This document shows, piece by piece, positions 6,673-7,115 of a stretch of 7,115 bases of DNA; position 1 is the stretch's first letter, and each line of letters starts with the position of its first letter. The stretch is taken from the NCBI GenBank assembly GCA_041685935.1, contig JAWLES010000125.1:1-7115 (forward strand). The letters run 5' to 3'. A program made the position numbers and the translations under genes. The notes beneath the pieces are model-generated. The model saw only the letters and a program-made list of their open reading frames with translations, ran no database searches and was not told where the DNA came from. The DNA is from JAIPEK01 sp041685935 (GTDB lineage Bacteria > Desulfobacterota > Desulfobacteria > Desulfobacterales > Desulfobacteraceae).

Positions 6673-6713
6673 TCGCCGGACTTTTCCCGCAGAAACACGT
6701 ATGAAAACATCGA

Positions 6714-7115
6714 TCAGCTTTTAATTTTTGCAAACGAAGTCCCGCCGATTGCCTGCTGGGCCACACCGATGAGGATGAATGCGCCCGGGTCGAGGCTGCC
6801 CACGATATATTTGAGGTTGTTCACCTGGGAACGATAGATGGTGCAGTAAATCATGGTATGTTTGTTACCGGTATATCCCCCTGTCACCTCCCAGTGGGAG
6901 ATTCCTTTCCCCAGTGTTTTCAAAAGAACCTCGTTTAGCTCGTAAGGCTTGTCAGTGATGATCATGGCGGTGCGCACATGGCTGACCCCCTCCAGAACAT
7001 AATCCGCCGCAAGACCGCTGAAGAACAGACTGATCATTGCAAGGAGCGCAAGCTCCCAGCCGAACACCACCCCGGCTGCGAAAATGATAAATGTATCAGT
7101 GAACAGAAAAGACTG
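6714..7115 (-). CDS. YitT-family membrane protein, C-terminal part (5' end outside window)
   Basis: The frame is open from the window's right edge to a TGA at 6714-6716, giving the last 133 residues of a family whose members are usually about 280-300 long. The first 43 visible residues are hydrophobic and hold two membrane segments (around TFIIFAAGVVFG and LALLAMISLFFSGLAADYVL), ending in YVLEG. The remainder is the soluble DUF2179-type domain: TAMIITDKPYELNEVLLKTL, then GISHWEVTGGYTGNKHTMIYC, then DPGAFILIGVAQQAIGG. This closely follows the YitT/DUF161 architecture of integral inner-membrane proteins of unknown transport function with a cytoplasmic ligand-binding-like C-terminal domain. A GTG at 7070 is not the start because the membrane region continues upstream of it. 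The gene is followed by 173 bp without a gene, then the EAL-CBS-GGDEF gene on the same strand. Confidence 0.87.
   Translation of the reverse strand, partial: QSFLFTDTFIIFAAGVVFGWELALLAMISLFFSGLAADYVLEGVSHVRTAMIITDKPYELNEVLLKTLGKGISHWEVTGGYTGNKHTMIYCTIYRSQVNNLKYIVGSLDPGAFILIGVAQQAIGGTSFAKIKS

Noticed and set aside
6541..6713. GEMM c-di-GMP riboswitch upstream of the EAL-CBS-GGDEF gene
   Set aside because: The characteristic conserved loops of the motif are missing; only a simple inverted repeat is present.

Overview
The window looks like a chromosomal piece from an anaerobic member of Desulfobacterota, most likely the sulfate-reducing Desulfobacterales. This is inferred from the mix of families: a lysine-less GcvH-like protein, a cytoplasmic sensor kinase with an N-terminal nucleotide-binding fold and a Cys-rich PAS domain, an NtrC-type regulator and an EAL-CBS-GGDEF protein. 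No rRNA or tRNA gene, insertion sequence or CRISPR array was seen. No marker gene fixes the taxonomy.

Layout. At the left edge (1-405, +) is the 3' part of a gene for a GcvH-like protein that lacks the lipoylation lysine. It converges on, and overlaps by 12 bp, a minus-strand three-gene cluster that reads leftward from about 3862: a histidine kinase (Rossmann-like domain, PAS, HisKA, HATPase), a sigma-54-dependent response regulator, and an archaemetzincin-type zinc metalloprotease. The regulator stop and the protease start share an ATGA, so the protease is probably translationally coupled to the regulator. A 132-bp divergent intergenic region (3863-3994) separates this cluster from a plus-strand short-chain dehydrogenase of the YueD/benzil-reductase type (3995-4738). 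The dehydrogenase gene converges, with a 4-bp stop-codon overlap, on a minus-strand gene for a 601-residue EAL-CBS-GGDEF protein (4735-6540). Upstream of that gene is a 173-bp intergenic region holding a 10-bp inverted repeat just ahead of the ribosome binding site. At the right edge (6714-7115, -) is the C-terminal part of a YitT-family membrane protein.

How the genes may work together. The kinase and regulator form a complete phosphorelay pair, with all phosphotransfer motifs intact. The kinase has no membrane segment, and both of its sensory modules (a dinucleotide-binding-like fold and a PAS domain with clustered Cys/His) suit a cytoplasmic redox or metabolite signal. The coupled protease is the most unusual part: archaemetzincins are sporadic in bacteria and their physiological substrates are poorly known. 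The c-di-GMP protein, the dehydrogenase and the YitT protein have no evident functional link to the cluster. No confident sigma-54 promoter was found in either intergenic region, so the regulator's targets are probably outside the window.
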